NCBI GenBank assembly: GCA_032821775.1
Contig: JAVLRN010000023.1
Location: 1 to 59,077, forward strand
Source of the DNA: Sanguinoderma infundibulare
Lineage: Eukaryota; Basidiomycota; Agaricomycetes; Polyporales; Polyporaceae
Length of the DNA stretch: 59,077 nucleotides
Direction of reading: 5' to 3'
The notes under the pieces are model-generated. The model was not told the DNA's origin, searched no databases, and saw only the letters and a list, made by a program, of their open reading frames with translations. Shown here piece by piece: positions 31,087-43,238 of this stretch. The translations under genes were made by a program, and so were the position numbers. Positions within the stretch are counted from its first letter, which is position 1. Each line of letters starts with the position of its first letter.

Positions 31087-32398
31087 GAACATGAGGAGCC
31101 GAATCAGTCATCGCCGGCAGATATTAACCTAGATGAACTACCCGAGTCTAGCCCGATACTGCCGAAGAAGCGCACTAAGTCCAAGGCATGATCGTTCAGC
31201 ACGAGCCGTCTTTCGGTTTCCCCATCCAAAGCGCCATCGCGACCCGCTATCGACGTGATAGAATTCGATTTCGACGACCGGTTGCACAAGACCGGAAAGC
31301 GATGATCCTCGCGGCGACAGCGTGGGATCTTGACGACTTTGGCCATCATAGCAACTGTCGCAGATGGCCGCGATCGCCCACCCAGCCCTGTTCCCGAGTC
31401 GCCCATACAGAAGGCCTTGGAGGGGGATGATCTGGCGAATGCTGAGCCTGATGAAGACGAGGTTGAGGCTATTCTCCAGAGCATCACGAAGCGGAAGAAC
31501 AAGGAGGGCGAACAAGGAGGGCGATCGGGCGCGCGAGTCTGATGCGGACGTGTATACCGAGATTCCGTGACCTCGCGAGCGCAAGAAGCGGGTTACGGAA
31601 GAACCAGCGGAGGTTACAGAGGGGAGCAAGTCGAAGTTCAAGGACATGACCAACGCCCAAGCTCGCCGCTCGACGCTGCCTCTGCTGGACAACCACATCT
31701 GGTGCGTACAGCAGACGTAAAACCCTTGCGGGCCACGGTGTCTCACAAACTCTGCATGACACAGATTGCGAGCGGACACCGGACGTTGATGAGCCCGCAT
31801 TGCCACGAGCTTGGCGAGCACCTCTACGCGGAACTTCCTCTCCGCGCCTGCTACGACACCCACGCCCGCGCTCGTGTCCAAGCCCCCTTCTCATCTGCCC
31901 ATTGACGCTTCTCGAGCCCCATTGTGCTGCCAACTCAGTCCGAACCGGAGCCCTCCACGGCCAGACACGAGCGTAGAGTACACAAGAGCATCAACTACGC
32001 GGAACCCAAGCTCAACACGTAAGTGTCCGATCTGTCTATACCATCTAACATGTACGGAAGGAAAATGCAGAAGGCTGATCCCGTTCCACCACCACCAAAC
32101 GCCGCATCAAAATGCTCTTCCACCTCAGGAGTCCATGAGGGTCCCCCACCACTTTCTTCACGATCCTCGTCATCGAACAGTGCTACAGATGCTGATCCCG
32201 AATCCATCTCCACAGGTACAGCGAAGCGGAAGAAGATACGTGCCGCTGGAGAGCCAGGGGACACAGGCTGATGCCGAATTCGGCGGTCTTGGCACCGGTA
32301 CGTGGGGCAACGTGGACGGCCGACGGCGAAGTGCACAGGTATCGGGTGCACTCCGGGTTGAAGGCGACGACATCCGACGACACAGTATGACTGTATAG
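31087..32398 (+). pseudogene. Shugoshin C-terminal half, broken (unit 2)
   Basis: The SGO motif is better kept here (RVHKSINYAEPKLNT, then KMQKADP after the intron). It has the same TGA codons as type A and in addition a 13-bp tandem duplication (aacaaggagggcg) near 31500, which shifts the frame. The end reads RRHSMTV. Confidence 0.6.
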
Positions 32399-32438
32399 CC
32401 CCCACACTACGTTCAACGTCGGGTTTCTTGTGGCTGAA

Positions 32439-33701
32439 GTTTCCGGCCCTGCTATGGACTGGACGTACAGCCCCAGCCATGCGTTGGTCGATATACTTTT
32501 CCCTCCATCCTCTCCGAAGCCTATCGAGATTTCTCTTGAGCTGCCCGGACTCGACTCGTCGCTTGGCTTTCCTCTCCATCATGCGCTACCCGTACAACAG
32601 CCCTCTCCACTGTCGCCTGTCGAGATTCCTTTCGGCCAACGCGTTCCTCATTGGTTCCACGGGGAACCATCCTTTGGTGAGCCACCTGCCTCGAACCCGT
32701 CCGCACCTCTTCCGGAGGACCACGATCCTTTCTTCCCCTTCTCCCACTCGTCCCTCCTGCGTCCCCAGTCTGCGGATCTAGACTCTGAATACTCTGACAC
32801 TGTGATGCCTTCTGAGGACGGTGACATTGCAGAGTTGCCACCACCACCTCCTCGCAGATGACCTCTCAATGATCTTCACGACCCGACACTCCTCCGTAAA
32901 CAAGTATGCCTTACACCTGTGCTTCAATCCCCCCATACGAACATTCTTGACATGTACGATATGGCAGACCTTCCGGCATCTCTGCACTCACCACATCCGC
33001 TTCTCCCCGAGTGCGAAGACGAGGATCATTCCATGTTTCTGGAACGCCCGATCTCACCCTCGCTTCTTGGCGGTGCGCCGGAACCTCAGGCCGGTCTCGG
33101 TTTGTTCCTGCAGTCGGATCCACCACTTGCGCGCTCCCCATCGCCCGACGAGGGTGACTTTGGGTTCCTTGACATTCAAATGGATCTGGAATCCGCCAAC
33201 GTCGAGGTCGACGAATTCCTCGCCCTCCGCGCTCTTCGCAAGAACGCTCTGGCCGAGGAACGTGCAGCACGCATGGCCGAGGCCGAGCTGAGTGAGCGGA
33301 TCACCGCGGTCGCGAGCGCGCTCCTCCCTCCATCTGCCGACGCGGATGCAATGGAGACGGACCCTGTCATACTCGACACTGCCGAGAAGCGCCTTCGCAA
33401 GCGCGAGCTTTACTTCGTCATGAACACGCACACCGAGGCGCATTGTACGTGCAAGTTGCAGAAGCAGCTGTCCAAGGAGATCGGAGCCTTGCTCGACTTC
33501 AAGATGCACGCCCCGATGTCGCCTATGGACGGTCTGCCGCCGCTCGTTGGCGGAGGCAAGGGGTGGACGAAGACGATCGCGCACCTCGTCGCGCACATGG
33601 TGTTGCGACACCGCGATCGGAGTTTCGAGGTGCGCGTCCGCTCCTCGGGTGAGTACTTCTGTGCGAGTCTAGCCATAATAATGTTCGTAATGTCATCATA
33701 G
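32439..33701 (+). pseudogene. Inverted, broken copy of the 760-codon ORF (unit 2)
   Basis: Here the frame is broken at a different place: CGA to TGA at 32859-32861 (PPPRR then stop), while the region frameshifted in type A is intact and open to 33701. At several positions it is closer to the intact ORF than the type-A copy is (SPDEGDFGFLDIQMDLES). Confidence 0.75.
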
Positions 33702-35681
33702 TCAGCGAATGAAACGCCCGGTCCATAGCGTCCAGCCAAACGATTGGATCTCGGTACATCGAGTAAGGATCTCGGTGTTCGGGCAAGTACCATGCTCACG
33801 CCTTGATCGTAGATCGCCCCAGGGCGTTGTCAAGCAGGTACAAGCGAGATCAACAGTACACACCCGCGTAGCTTAACTCAAATTCCTCCCGCCAAGTTCT
33901 CTGGAGTTCCGCCACGGTAAGCGAAATTGTGTTTGATGCGTACCGTCCGTGCTTACGTTGTGTACGAGATCTAGATGTCTGGCTGGCGCGTGTTGAGACG
34001 CCTGTGCTCGAAATCCCCGTGTGTCCCCCGCTTTCATTCAGTGCTCGTTCTGCTCACGATCATCGGCGTGTCAGGAATGCAAGCGTCCCCATGCCTCCAG
34101 CCGGTCGCAATATTCCTCCGGGTCCTCCCAATCAGCGCACCGTTCCTCCCCAACAGTGTGGTGTAAAGGGCGCGCCATTCCAATCGCTGATCACAGCTCA
34201 TTTCGTGGGGTGCGTACATGGTTCGATTTTGATCGCAGCGTTGGACAGGACTGATACCAATCCAGGTCACGAATAGGCTGTCTGACGACGTCCACGGCGC
34301 CCACTCCGGACGCGGCTGCTGGCGCTTGCGTGTTTCCAGACTTCTGGCTATGTCGTGGACGGCCCCCGAAGTGAATCTTATGACTTCTTGGCTGCGTGCA
34401 GCAAAACAGCGGCCCTGACAAGTCCAGGCAATGTCCAGAAAGGCCGCAGTTGCGCACTCCCGTCAGAAATTTGTCGCACAAGCGATATTGGGCGGCACGG
34501 AAGGTGAGTTCCAATTTAGTTTGAGAATGGACCCCCAGGGACGGACGCATGTGTCAACGCGCACACGGCACGAATTGTCCGCGGCCGTCGCAGTGTTCTA
34601 GAATGTTGTCTCCATCCGCGCTGCGCGTCGGGGAACGAGGTTAGTGACCCGACCTTCGACTTTACCAGGGACCTTACAGACACGATACAACAGAAACCAA
34701 TTGGCGGAAGTAGCAACTGACTGACCTCTTCGACGTGCCCCTCCACGTCGAACTGCAAGCTGTAGCCCATGCCAAAAATGCCGCTGTGAGGAAACAAACC
34801 GTGGCGCGAACGTCCCTGATGGCTTTGTGAAACCCAAGGGTGAGACGGGAGCAGGGTCAAATTTGGCAATTCGGATGAACACGAAGCGGGAGAGGACTTG
34901 AAATACGTCTTCGTGGGAGACGGTGCTCGCGCGAAAGTCGCTCCTGGAGACCGGGTTGTGTCGGAAGGGTTAGCCGCAGGTGAGGCGAGATTATGGCGCC
35001 AGAGCTAACATAAAAGCAGGCCGCGCAAGAGGGGCTTGCCAGGCCGCCTGCCATCGTCTCCGCGCTCCTGTCCGAGTCGTCTGTTCCTCCCTTTCTCTCC
35101 ATCCCAGCTGCGCCATACCCGCAACACCCATCTGTGAAGCCCTGGGCAACCCATTGCATTGTAAGTCTATTCCGAAATCGTATTCTGTGCTATTTGCGTT
35201 CGTACTAACGGATAGTTGTGACTTTCATGTTGCAGGAATCGCGCACATGCCTCCGGAGGACGCGGCGATGTCCACCGTGAAGCGGTGGTCGACTCGGCAC
35301 CTTTGTGGTGGCGTTTCGAGGTCACGCCGATCGCCGGTACTGTGCGGGCACGGGATGTACCATTTTGGTATGTGATTCCGGGCCTTCCGTCCTGTTCCAT
35401 CAGTTATCTAACCTACAATCGTCCCAGGTATCTGTGTGGTCGCTGCAGCGGCTTTCTCACATGTACGCGGCGGGTGGCCACTCGGGTTCGCTTGCTAGGC
35501 AACACACGACAACGTTCACAATACTCTTCCAGCTGTGCACGGAGCCCTCTTACGACTACCCCCCTCGGAAGTCCGGGACAAGATCGGACCCTCCAGAGCG
35601 TCAGAGAGCGAGAGCGCGCCGTCGGGCGACGCGATCTTGCGCGGGTACGTCTGACGAATGCAATAACAGGAAACACTGAGC

Positions 35682-37161
35682 AGTTTTTCGACAGACACAG
35701 TCACGGCTGGAAGAAGCATCTCGCGCAAACGTACGGTCCGCTGTCCAAACTGGCCAATCCATTTAGCGTGCGTAATAAACCCACCCACTCGACTATTAAT
35801 AGTTTCCGTCTAACCGGTCTCCCCCGGTACCACTTCTACAGCGCACATGGTTGCATGTTTATGACCCGAAGGCGTTGTATAGCATCACGATCAAAGACCA
35901 GGATATATGGGTCAAGAGCAACGTTCCAGCGCGGTACGTCATCATCGATAGGCATGTCGAGCAGCGGCAGCGCTAACGTCAATGTCATGACCAGCAGCAC
36001 GCTCCTCGGCCCGGGTCTGCTTGTCACAGAAGCAGCGCAAGATGCTCACACCGGTCTTCTCAGTCGCCTATCTCCGCGGGATCACACCCATGTTTTAAGA
36101 GACATCTTACAAGGTGTGCACGCGCTCTCTCCCATGGTTCAGCCTTTGCCCGAGTCCGGCTGACTGAGACGCGGTCGTGAAACCAGCTCCGCGACGCCCT
36201 AATCACAGATGTCGGCGCACGCACTAAGGAGGTGGACGTCCTCAAGTGGATGGGTCGGGCTGCGCTCGAACTACTGGGTCAGGGAGCGCTCAGCTACTCG
36301 TTCGACCCACTGGTGGAAGATGTGGACAACGACTTCGCGGAAGCCGTCAAGTCGTTTTTGTGCGCACTCCTCCCGCTCTCTCACCTCCTATCACACTGCA
36401 TGATTGACGTCCCTTCAGTGTGTCGTGGAGCGCGTTGGGCGTCTTCCGGACCATCATGATGCTTGTCTAAGTCTTGGGAGCGCGACTGCCTTCCTGGCTT
36501 GTGGGGATCGTAGTCGATATGATTCTGGACAGGCGCGTGCAACGCATGAAGAACATCGTCCGCACGATGCACAAGCGTTCTCTGGAGATCGTCGCGGAGA
36601 AGCGTGCTGCTCTGCAGAAGGGGGACCAGTCGACAGCGCAGCAGGTCGGGCAGGGCAAGGACATCATGAGCATCCTTCGTATGTCGCGCCGTGCGCCGGT
36701 CCTGATCTGTTTTGTTTGTCCCGACTGAACATGTCATTCCGGACCAGTGCAGGCGAACATGACTGCATCGGAGAAGGAGAAGTTGTCGGATGACGAGCTC
36801 ACTGCTCAAGTCTCGTACGTGTTGTCGTGTATTGTGCCACCGCCTCCTCTAAGCCCGCGATCTCGCATTTCAGAACATTCATCTTCGCCGGCATGGATAC
36901 AACTTTGAACGCGACCGCGCGGCTGCTCCATCTCCCAGCACTCAACCCGGACGTCCGGAGTAAGCTCCGGGCCGGGGTCCTGGGGGCGCAGGCGGGCAGG
37001 GAGGTCGGCTACGGTCAGCTCGGCGGTCTTCCCTACCTCGACTCGGTCTGCCGCGAGACCCTCCGGCTGTACGTGGTGATCATGAGGCAATCTGCGCTAA
37101 TTTAGCGACTGACGCGCGCGCATGCCCTCAGGTACAGCCCGGTGAGAAATCTCACTCGTCG
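35682..37161 (+). pseudogene. Cytochrome P450, lacking the haem-binding end (unit 2)
   Basis: Same truncation point as type A. Extra lesions: 8 bp fewer before KQRKML (near 36030) and a Tyr codon changed to TAA within GITPMF-stop-ETSYK (about 36095). I and K helix motifs remain (AGMDTTLNATA, CRETLRL). Confidence 0.8.
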
Positions 37162-37177
37162 GTGAGCATCAGCAGGC

Positions 37178-37615
37178 TTGTCCAGTCTCTCGCGTCAAGT
37201 GCTTACGAGATGGTGCTGCAGTGCTGCCCAGGACCTCGCCGGCGACGACCGCAAAGACTTCCCCTCTGCCTCCGCCGCCGCCGCCAGGCTCGCCGAGCTG
37301 CGCGACGGCTCAGGCGAGGACGCGTCCGCGAAGCTCATTGCCACATTCCTCGACAATAGCAGCAACGCTGAGCACGCGCTCGACTGCATCGTCGACCGCG
37401 CGTGCGAGGAGCTGTCCCCGCTTGGGCGCCAGTACGACCCCGAGAACCAGTACATCGACGGGCTCTTCGCGGACGACCAGGAGGAGTGCGCGAACGACCT
37501 CGCCTTTGCGCTCGTGCGCGCGGAGCTTTGGCGGCCGGTCGAGACCCTCGGCGTCTTCCCAGAGGGCGAGGAAGACTCGCGCGACCCACCGTCGGACGAC
37601 GAAGAAGAATCATGA
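37178..37615 (+). CDS. Open 145-codon C-terminal fragment (unit 2)
   Basis: In type B the frame is uninterrupted (CIVDRACEELSPLGRQYDPE through DDEEES). The 5' side abuts the truncated P450. Whether it is expressed, perhaps as a fusion transcript with the P450 exons, is unknown. Confidence 0.4.
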   Translation: MSSLSRQVLTRWCCSAAQDLAGDDRKDFPSASAAAARLAELRDGSGEDASAKLIATFLDNSSNAEHALDCIVDRACEELSPLGRQYDPENQYIDGLFADDQEECANDLAFALVRAELWRPVETLGVFPEGEEDSRDPPSDDEEES

Positions 37616-37811
37616 CTGCCCCAGATTGGGTTGGGGGTTGCATGAGCACAGTCTAGTCTATGCGCGGTGAGTGAAGAAACCCTCGTAACGACGATCCATT
37701 GATGACGTACTGACCTTCCGTTTTTCTGTTCCTCGTGTCCCCTCCTGTTCGCACTGGTATATCGGGATCATTTCTCGACATGATCGAATCTCTCTAACGG
37801 TTCTCCCAACC

Positions 37812-38177
37812 ATGTCCTCCACCGTTGACCAAAGCCCCCTCCGACGCCTCCGTTCCATCGTGAAGGAGCGCTTGCCGTATTGCAATGGCACACTCGACGT
37901 AGAGCAGCGCGACCTCGTGCTTTACTATGGAAAGGAGAGTCATGCTCGGTACGCGATACGGGCTTGTAGGATGAACAGAGCTCCGACTCACCATCGAGGC
38001 TCGCACAGACGTGCCGATCAGATCGAATCTACGCCGTCGACTGACCGGAAGGCGGAACGCAGGCAGTACGTCTTCGACGGCCCCGTCCGCTTCTCCCGTG
38101 CCTTGCCTACACACCGTAGAATGGAGACACGACCTCCCGGTGCCTATCAGTGCGTCTGGCCAAAGGCTTGGCCGTAA
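37812..38177 (+). CDS. Open 121-codon fusion of 2OG-oxygenase-like start and C2-gene exon piece (unit 2)
   Basis: In type B the start ATG and the LYYGKESHAR stretch are intact, and the frame runs on through QIESTPSTDRKAERRQYVFD (a displaced copy of a C2-gene exon) to a stop at 38175-38177. It is an accidental fusion ORF; expression is unknown. Confidence 0.35.
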   Translation: MSSTVDQSPLRRLRSIVKERLPYCNGTLDVEQRDLVLYYGKESHARYAIRACRMNRAPTHHRGSHRRADQIESTPSTDRKAERRQYVFDGPVRFSRALPTHRRMETRPPGAYQCVWPKAWP

Positions 38178-38442
38178 GCGGGAGGCTGTGCCTGATCCCG
38201 GCCGCGCCACAGTCAGAAGGAAGCTTATATGAAATCCTCGCTGGCACCTCTCTCGTTTGACCCATACACAAGCTCATGAATCGGCTCTCTCAGTCTACTG
38301 TAAGTCTTCCCACCTGACGGCAGAGTCATCGACAGACGCACAGAGACAACATCCCACGTCGTCAATGCCAGGGGGGCGCAGAAACCCGATATAGATATCC
38401 CGACTCGTCGATACCCTCCACAATATCGCATCCCTCGCCAAG

Positions 38443-40049
38443 ATGGACCAAAAAACGGCCTCAATGACGACGGCAAGCCACGCCGACTTTGTCGACCTCA
38501 CAATCAAGTTCATCGGCGCGTCTGGGCTGCCAAAGATGGACGTTGTGGGCTCCGCGGACCCCTATTTCATCGCGAAATTGGGCGACAAGCTATCATTTGT
38601 GTACGTTCCACGTTTCATGGAAGGTGCCCATTGTGCCTCTGCACTGAGCGATTCTCTTGGAATACGCGGTGTAGCCGAGGGTCACCGTTGATCTGGCTCC
38701 AATCTCGATCACTTACCGTCGCGTGTTGTTTGCAGATCGACGGTGAAGCCGAATACGCTTTCCCCCCGTCCCGAATGCCGCCATCCTCACGGTGGAGGTT
38801 AACGACAAGGATGTTGGCAGCGTCACGGACGATCACATCGGAAAATTCTCTTTATCAATCGCTCCTGGCGCGAAGGAATGCACCATCGAGAGCATCGCCA
38901 TCCGAAAGAACCGGGGCACATTTTGGCTGAATGTAGGCCGCATCCTCACGCGACGTAGGACGATGGTACTGACTGGCTCCCAATCAGATCGAATCCACGC
39001 CGTCGACCGACCATAAGGCGGAACGCAGGCAGTACGTCTTCGACGGCCCCATCCGCTTCTCCCGCCACTTCTCTCCGACCGTCGGTCTGCTCACGAACCT
39101 CAACGACGCTCGCCTGTATTCGACATGGAAGATGTACATCAAGGGCGTCCGCATGTTCTTCGGCGACACGGTGCAGAACTGGAACACGAACTACAAGGCC
39201 GCCCAGGCCATCTTCCAGGGCCCTACCTCCATCGCGTTGCGTTCCACTATCCAGGCCGGCCACCGCATGCTCTACGCGCGCTCGACCGCGAACGCGTTCG
39301 GGGTCATCGACGGCCCAGAGGACGTCTTCCGCCTGCTCCTGCACGGCAGCGTCGGCATCGGGACAGACAGCGGCTCCGCTCCATCAGGCACTCCTGGGCA
39401 CTCGAGCCGCCTGCTCCCCACCCTGGCGTCGGCGATGAGTTCACGCGCGAACGCTTCCGGCGCAAGCGCGAGCACTCGCGCGCCGTCGCCGTTCGCACAC
39501 CGCGTCAAGCCCGCAGTATACACGTACGTCATCGCCGTCGACGACGACTCGTTCCGGTTCTCCGAGACCGGCGCCGCCTTCTTCGTCGACTTTGCCTCCA
39601 AGCACGCGCTCCACGCCAACTGCGCCCCCGCCGTGCGCTACTCGGGCGAGTTCCACCCGCGCCCCGCCGGCGGCTGGGAGAACTTCACGGACGACGTCCC
39701 GGACGAGCGCGTCCGGTGGGAGCTCGTGATCGACAACAACAGCGGCACGTACAGCCCGGACCCGCTCATGCTGCCCGACCTCAAGGAGCTGCTTGAGTAC
39801 AACTTTCCCGGGTTCACCATCCACGCGTGGGACCGCGAGGACCCGCGGCTGGTGCACAGTCGCGAGGCGTGCAGGGCGTACGCGCTGGACAAGCGTGGGG
39901 TGCGCCAGGAGGAGCTGCAGCCGCACGCTGCGCCGGGCCAGCAGACGCTCTCGCAGTCAGCACAGACAGGTGGTGGCGGACTGGAGCGGCCTGTGGACCG
40001 GCTCCACGGTGCTACGGGCACGACTGTGGGCGAGGCGGTCGAAGCTTGA
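38443..40049 (+). pseudogene. C2-domain protein gene, less damaged (unit 2)
   Basis: The third exon is fully open here (a 305-codon frame from 39132 to the natural stop at 40047-40049) and the NDKDVG loop is present. The frame change in exon 2 (ccccccgtcccgaatgcc, near 38770) remains, so the full protein is still not encoded unless splicing differs. Confidence 0.65.
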
Positions 40050-40955
40050 CGCCTCAGGAGTCGATTTGGCGTGGAGTCAGTCAGAGAGCTGAGATGGCTT
40101 GAGAATAGTCGTGCACGACCGTAGAGGATCATTGTAAGTAGGTCTCGCGGTCACTGTGTAAACTTAATAACGTGCTCCTCCTTACTCGTGAGTCGCCCCG
40201 CGACTCTGCTGTACATGGGTCCAAATAATATGTATACCTGCTTTTGAACTTTGCACCGAGGCACGCTCCTGATTGGGTGTCATATTCCTCGGATAGGCTG
40301 TCTTCTCAACAGACACCTGGGGCCACCACTCCGAGTCCCGGGGATTCCACTCGAGCGCGCCCAAATCGCCGTGTTTAACGTTGAACGCGGCGAGGTCGTA
40401 ACTTACAGTCGCGTCCTTTGTGCGAGGAACAACTGCCGTGCTCGTCCCGCCAAGCAGCATCTCTCGACGAACTGCGGCGTCCAAGGGTCTCACCGCGTTC
40501 CTGACAGTGAAGCGATCGATGCGCTACAGGCCCACGTTTAGAACGATCCGGGTTCACGCACACGTCCACAGCAATCAAGCACCACTATCATCTGAACACG
40601 CAATGAAGATCAGGTAAATAAAACCGAGGCCACGGGCCCACGGGCGGGCAGAAGTCCACATTGCATTTACTTACAGTGCGAAAACATACGGACGCGGAGA
40701 AGGGAATAGATGAAAGCAAGGGTATGCGCTGCGGAAATCGACGGACTATGACAACACGTAATAGCTACACAAGGGGGTGGGATCGCATGGGGGACTTAGT
40801 ATAGTACACTGTTGTCTTCCAGCCTATGGATACAGTGCGCGACGTGGGTATGGGCGCGGAGAGGGAAGACGAGGTACGAGATTAGGTCAGCGACAGGAAA
40901 ACTAAAGTAGATAGTGATAGGCGCGGCGCACCATTTTGCTCAGAGGAACGGCAAG

Positions 40956-43238
40956 TCACAGCTCCATGTCATAGTCTTCGTCCTCTTCCGAACCCGAGGA
41001 CATCAGCAGGACATCTTCGGCAGAGACACAGCGGCGCAGGCCCGTCGTCGGTCTCGGCACGGGAGACACGGGTGTAGGGGCCTTGTTCTCCAGCGGGCGA
41101 CTCCGATCGCGGCGTCGCAGCACCATGTGCGCGACGAGGTGCGCGATCGTCTTCGTCCACCCCTTGCCTCCACCAACGAGCGGCGGCAGACCCTCCATAG
41201 GCGACATCGGGGCGTGCATCTTGAAGTCGAGCAGGGCCCCGATCTCCTTGGACCGTTGTTTCTGCAGCTTGCGCGTACGATGCGCCTCAGCGCGCATGTC
41301 CATGAGGGAGTGCAGCTCGCGCTTGCGAAGGCGCTTCTCGGTAGCATCGAGTACGACTGGGTCCGTGTCCATCGCATCCGGGTCGGAGTGCGCTGGAGGC
41401 AGCAGTGAGCTCGCGACCGCGGTAATCCGCTCGCCCAGCTCAGCCTCGGCCATGCGTGCCGCACGTTCCTCGGCCAGAGCGTTCTTGCGAAGAGTGCGGA
41501 GGGCGAGGAATTCGTCGACCTCGACGTTGGCCGATTCCGGATCCATTTGGATGTCAAGGAACCCAAAGTCATCCTCGTCGGGCGATGGGGAGCGCGCAAG
41601 TGGCGGATCCGACTGCAGGAACAAACCGAGACCGGCCTGAGGCTCCGGCGCACCGCCAAGAAGCGAGGGCGAGATCGTCTCCATAGGGGGTTCCGGAAAC
41701 ATGGAATGATCCTCGTCGTCGAACTCGGGGAGAAGGGTATGTGGGGAGTGCGGAGAAGCCGGAGGCTCTGCCGTATCGTCCATGTCAAGAATGTTCATAT
41801 GGGGAGATCGCGGCACGGGCGTAAGGCATACGTCCCCATGGGGGAGTGTGGGGTCGTGAAGGTCGTTGAGAGGTCGTCTGCGAGGAGATGGTGGTGGCAA
41901 CTCTGCAATGTCACCGTCCTCGGAAGGCATCACAGTGTCGGAGTATTCAGAGTCGAGATCCGCAGACTGGGGACGCAGGAGGGACGAGTGGGAGAAGGGG
42001 AAGAAAGGATCGTGGTCCTCCGGAAGAGGTGCGGACGGGTTCGAGGCCGATGGCTCACCAAAGGACGGTTGGCCGTGGAACCAATGGGGAACGCGTTGGC
42101 CGAAAGGAATCTCGACAGGCGACAGTGGAGAGGGCTGTTGTACGGGTAGCGCATGATGGAGAGGAAAGCCAAGCGACGAGTCGAGTCCGGGCAGCTCAAG
42201 AGAAAGCCCGATAGGCTTCGGAGAGGACGGAGGGGAAAGTACGTCGACCAACGTATGGCTGGGGCTGTACGTCCAGTCCATAGCAGAGCCGGAAACCGAA
42301 TCCGTGGGGCTAATCGGAGAGATGAGAGCGTCGGAATGCCCGCTACTTCGACCGCCACCATGAAGGCCAGGCAGGAAGCCATCCAAGGACGGCATCTCCA
42401 TCGACAGACCCTCGTCCATATTCAACGGCGAATGAGGAACCCATACCGAGGTCGGCTCGATCAAGGTGTAGCCACCTTGAGAGCCGGCGAGCTTGCGGTC
42501 ATCCTCGCATCCTCCCTGCGACCCAAACTCTTCGTATCCAGAATCATCACGTACCGGCGGGAACAGTGGCGCGCCTGGACTCCCGTCCTGCAGATCTTCT
42601 CTATACCTCCAGCTCTCCACCCCATGCTCTTGATCGTGAACCTGACCTGCATCCGGCAGCTCCGATGTACGGACAAGTACGGTGGGCGGCGGGGATAACG
42701 GCGCCATGTGTCGGGCGCCATCGTGTGACATGTTCTCATGGACGACTTGTTCTCGAAAATGCGAGCACTCTTGCTTGTGTGGGTATTCTCCAGAGACGTC
42801 AGGAAGGGGAACTGTCGATGCAAGACCGCCGTCGGTCAACGGGGGCGATGGATAGACCGGGTGGGGTGGACGATGTTGATCGCAAGGCGGGGTGGATTTG
42901 GCGCGTAAATCCAGTTGGGCTGGAGTGTCGAGGTAAGAGGGACCAGGCCGGGAGAGCTTCGCGATGTTGCATAGGTGTGGCGGAGTTCGCCACGGTTGAA
43001 AGGATGAATGGGTAGAAGAAGTTGGGAGAACAGAAGGGCGCGAGCTGGAAGGAGCCTGGTCGTCGGGGCGTGCCCTGCACGTACGCATTATAATGGCGTT
43101 GTATGGTGCGGTCGCTGGAGGGACAGGGAACACAATGAGCATGCTTTGTAACCGCGGTAGCTTGCTCGCTGGCAGTAACGAGCGCTTGTGGGAAAGCGAT
43201 GGGGAGAGGGATTCAGAAGCTGGGGACTTGGAACTCAC
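40956..43238 (-). CDS. 760-codon intact ORF, unknown function (unit 3)
   Basis: The protein is identical to the other two copies. Neighbours are as in unit 1: palindromes and minisatellite upstream (right), unit junction downstream (left). Preservation in three copies, while every recognisable neighbouring gene is broken, means either selection or very recent homogenisation. Confidence 0.65.
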   Translation of the reverse strand: MSSKSPASESLSPSLSHKRSLLPASKLPRLQSMLIVFPVPPATAPYNAIIMRTCRARPDDQAPSSSRPSVLPTSSTHSSFQPWRTPPHLCNIAKLSRPGPSYLDTPAQLDLRAKSTPPCDQHRPPHPVYPSPPLTDGGLASTVPLPDVSGEYPHKQECSHFREQVVHENMSHDGARHMAPLSPPPTVLVRTSELPDAGQVHDQEHGVESWRYREDLQDGSPGAPLFPPVRDDSGYEEFGSQGGCEDDRKLAGSQGGYTLIEPTSVWVPHSPLNMDEGLSMEMPSLDGFLPGLHGGGRSSGHSDALISPISPTDSVSGSAMDWTYSPSHTLVDVLSPPSSPKPIGLSLELPGLDSSLGFPLHHALPVQQPSPLSPVEIPFGQRVPHWFHGQPSFGEPSASNPSAPLPEDHDPFFPFSHSSLLRPQSADLDSEYSDTVMPSEDGDIAELPPPSPRRRPLNDLHDPTLPHGDVCLTPVPRSPHMNILDMDDTAEPPASPHSPHTLLPEFDDEDHSMFPEPPMETISPSLLGGAPEPQAGLGLFLQSDPPLARSPSPDEDDFGFLDIQMDPESANVEVDEFLALRTLRKNALAEERAARMAEAELGERITAVASSLLPPAHSDPDAMDTDPVVLDATEKRLRKRELHSLMDMRAEAHRTRKLQKQRSKEIGALLDFKMHAPMSPMEGLPPLVGGGKGWTKTIAHLVAHMVLRRRDRSRPLENKAPTPVSPVPRPTTGLRRCVSAEDVLLMSSGSEEDEDYDMEL

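Larger units (their letters stand above)
22433..40524 (+). repeat. Tandem macro-repeat unit 2 (type B, 18,092 bp)
   Basis: It has the same order and content as unit 1. From about 22433 to 27880 it differs from units 1 and 3 by only a handful of substitutions. From about 27880 to its end it carries many substitutions, mostly transitions at CpG, and small indels, including a 13-bp tandem duplication near 31500 and a trimmed repeat near 39470. Confidence 0.95.
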
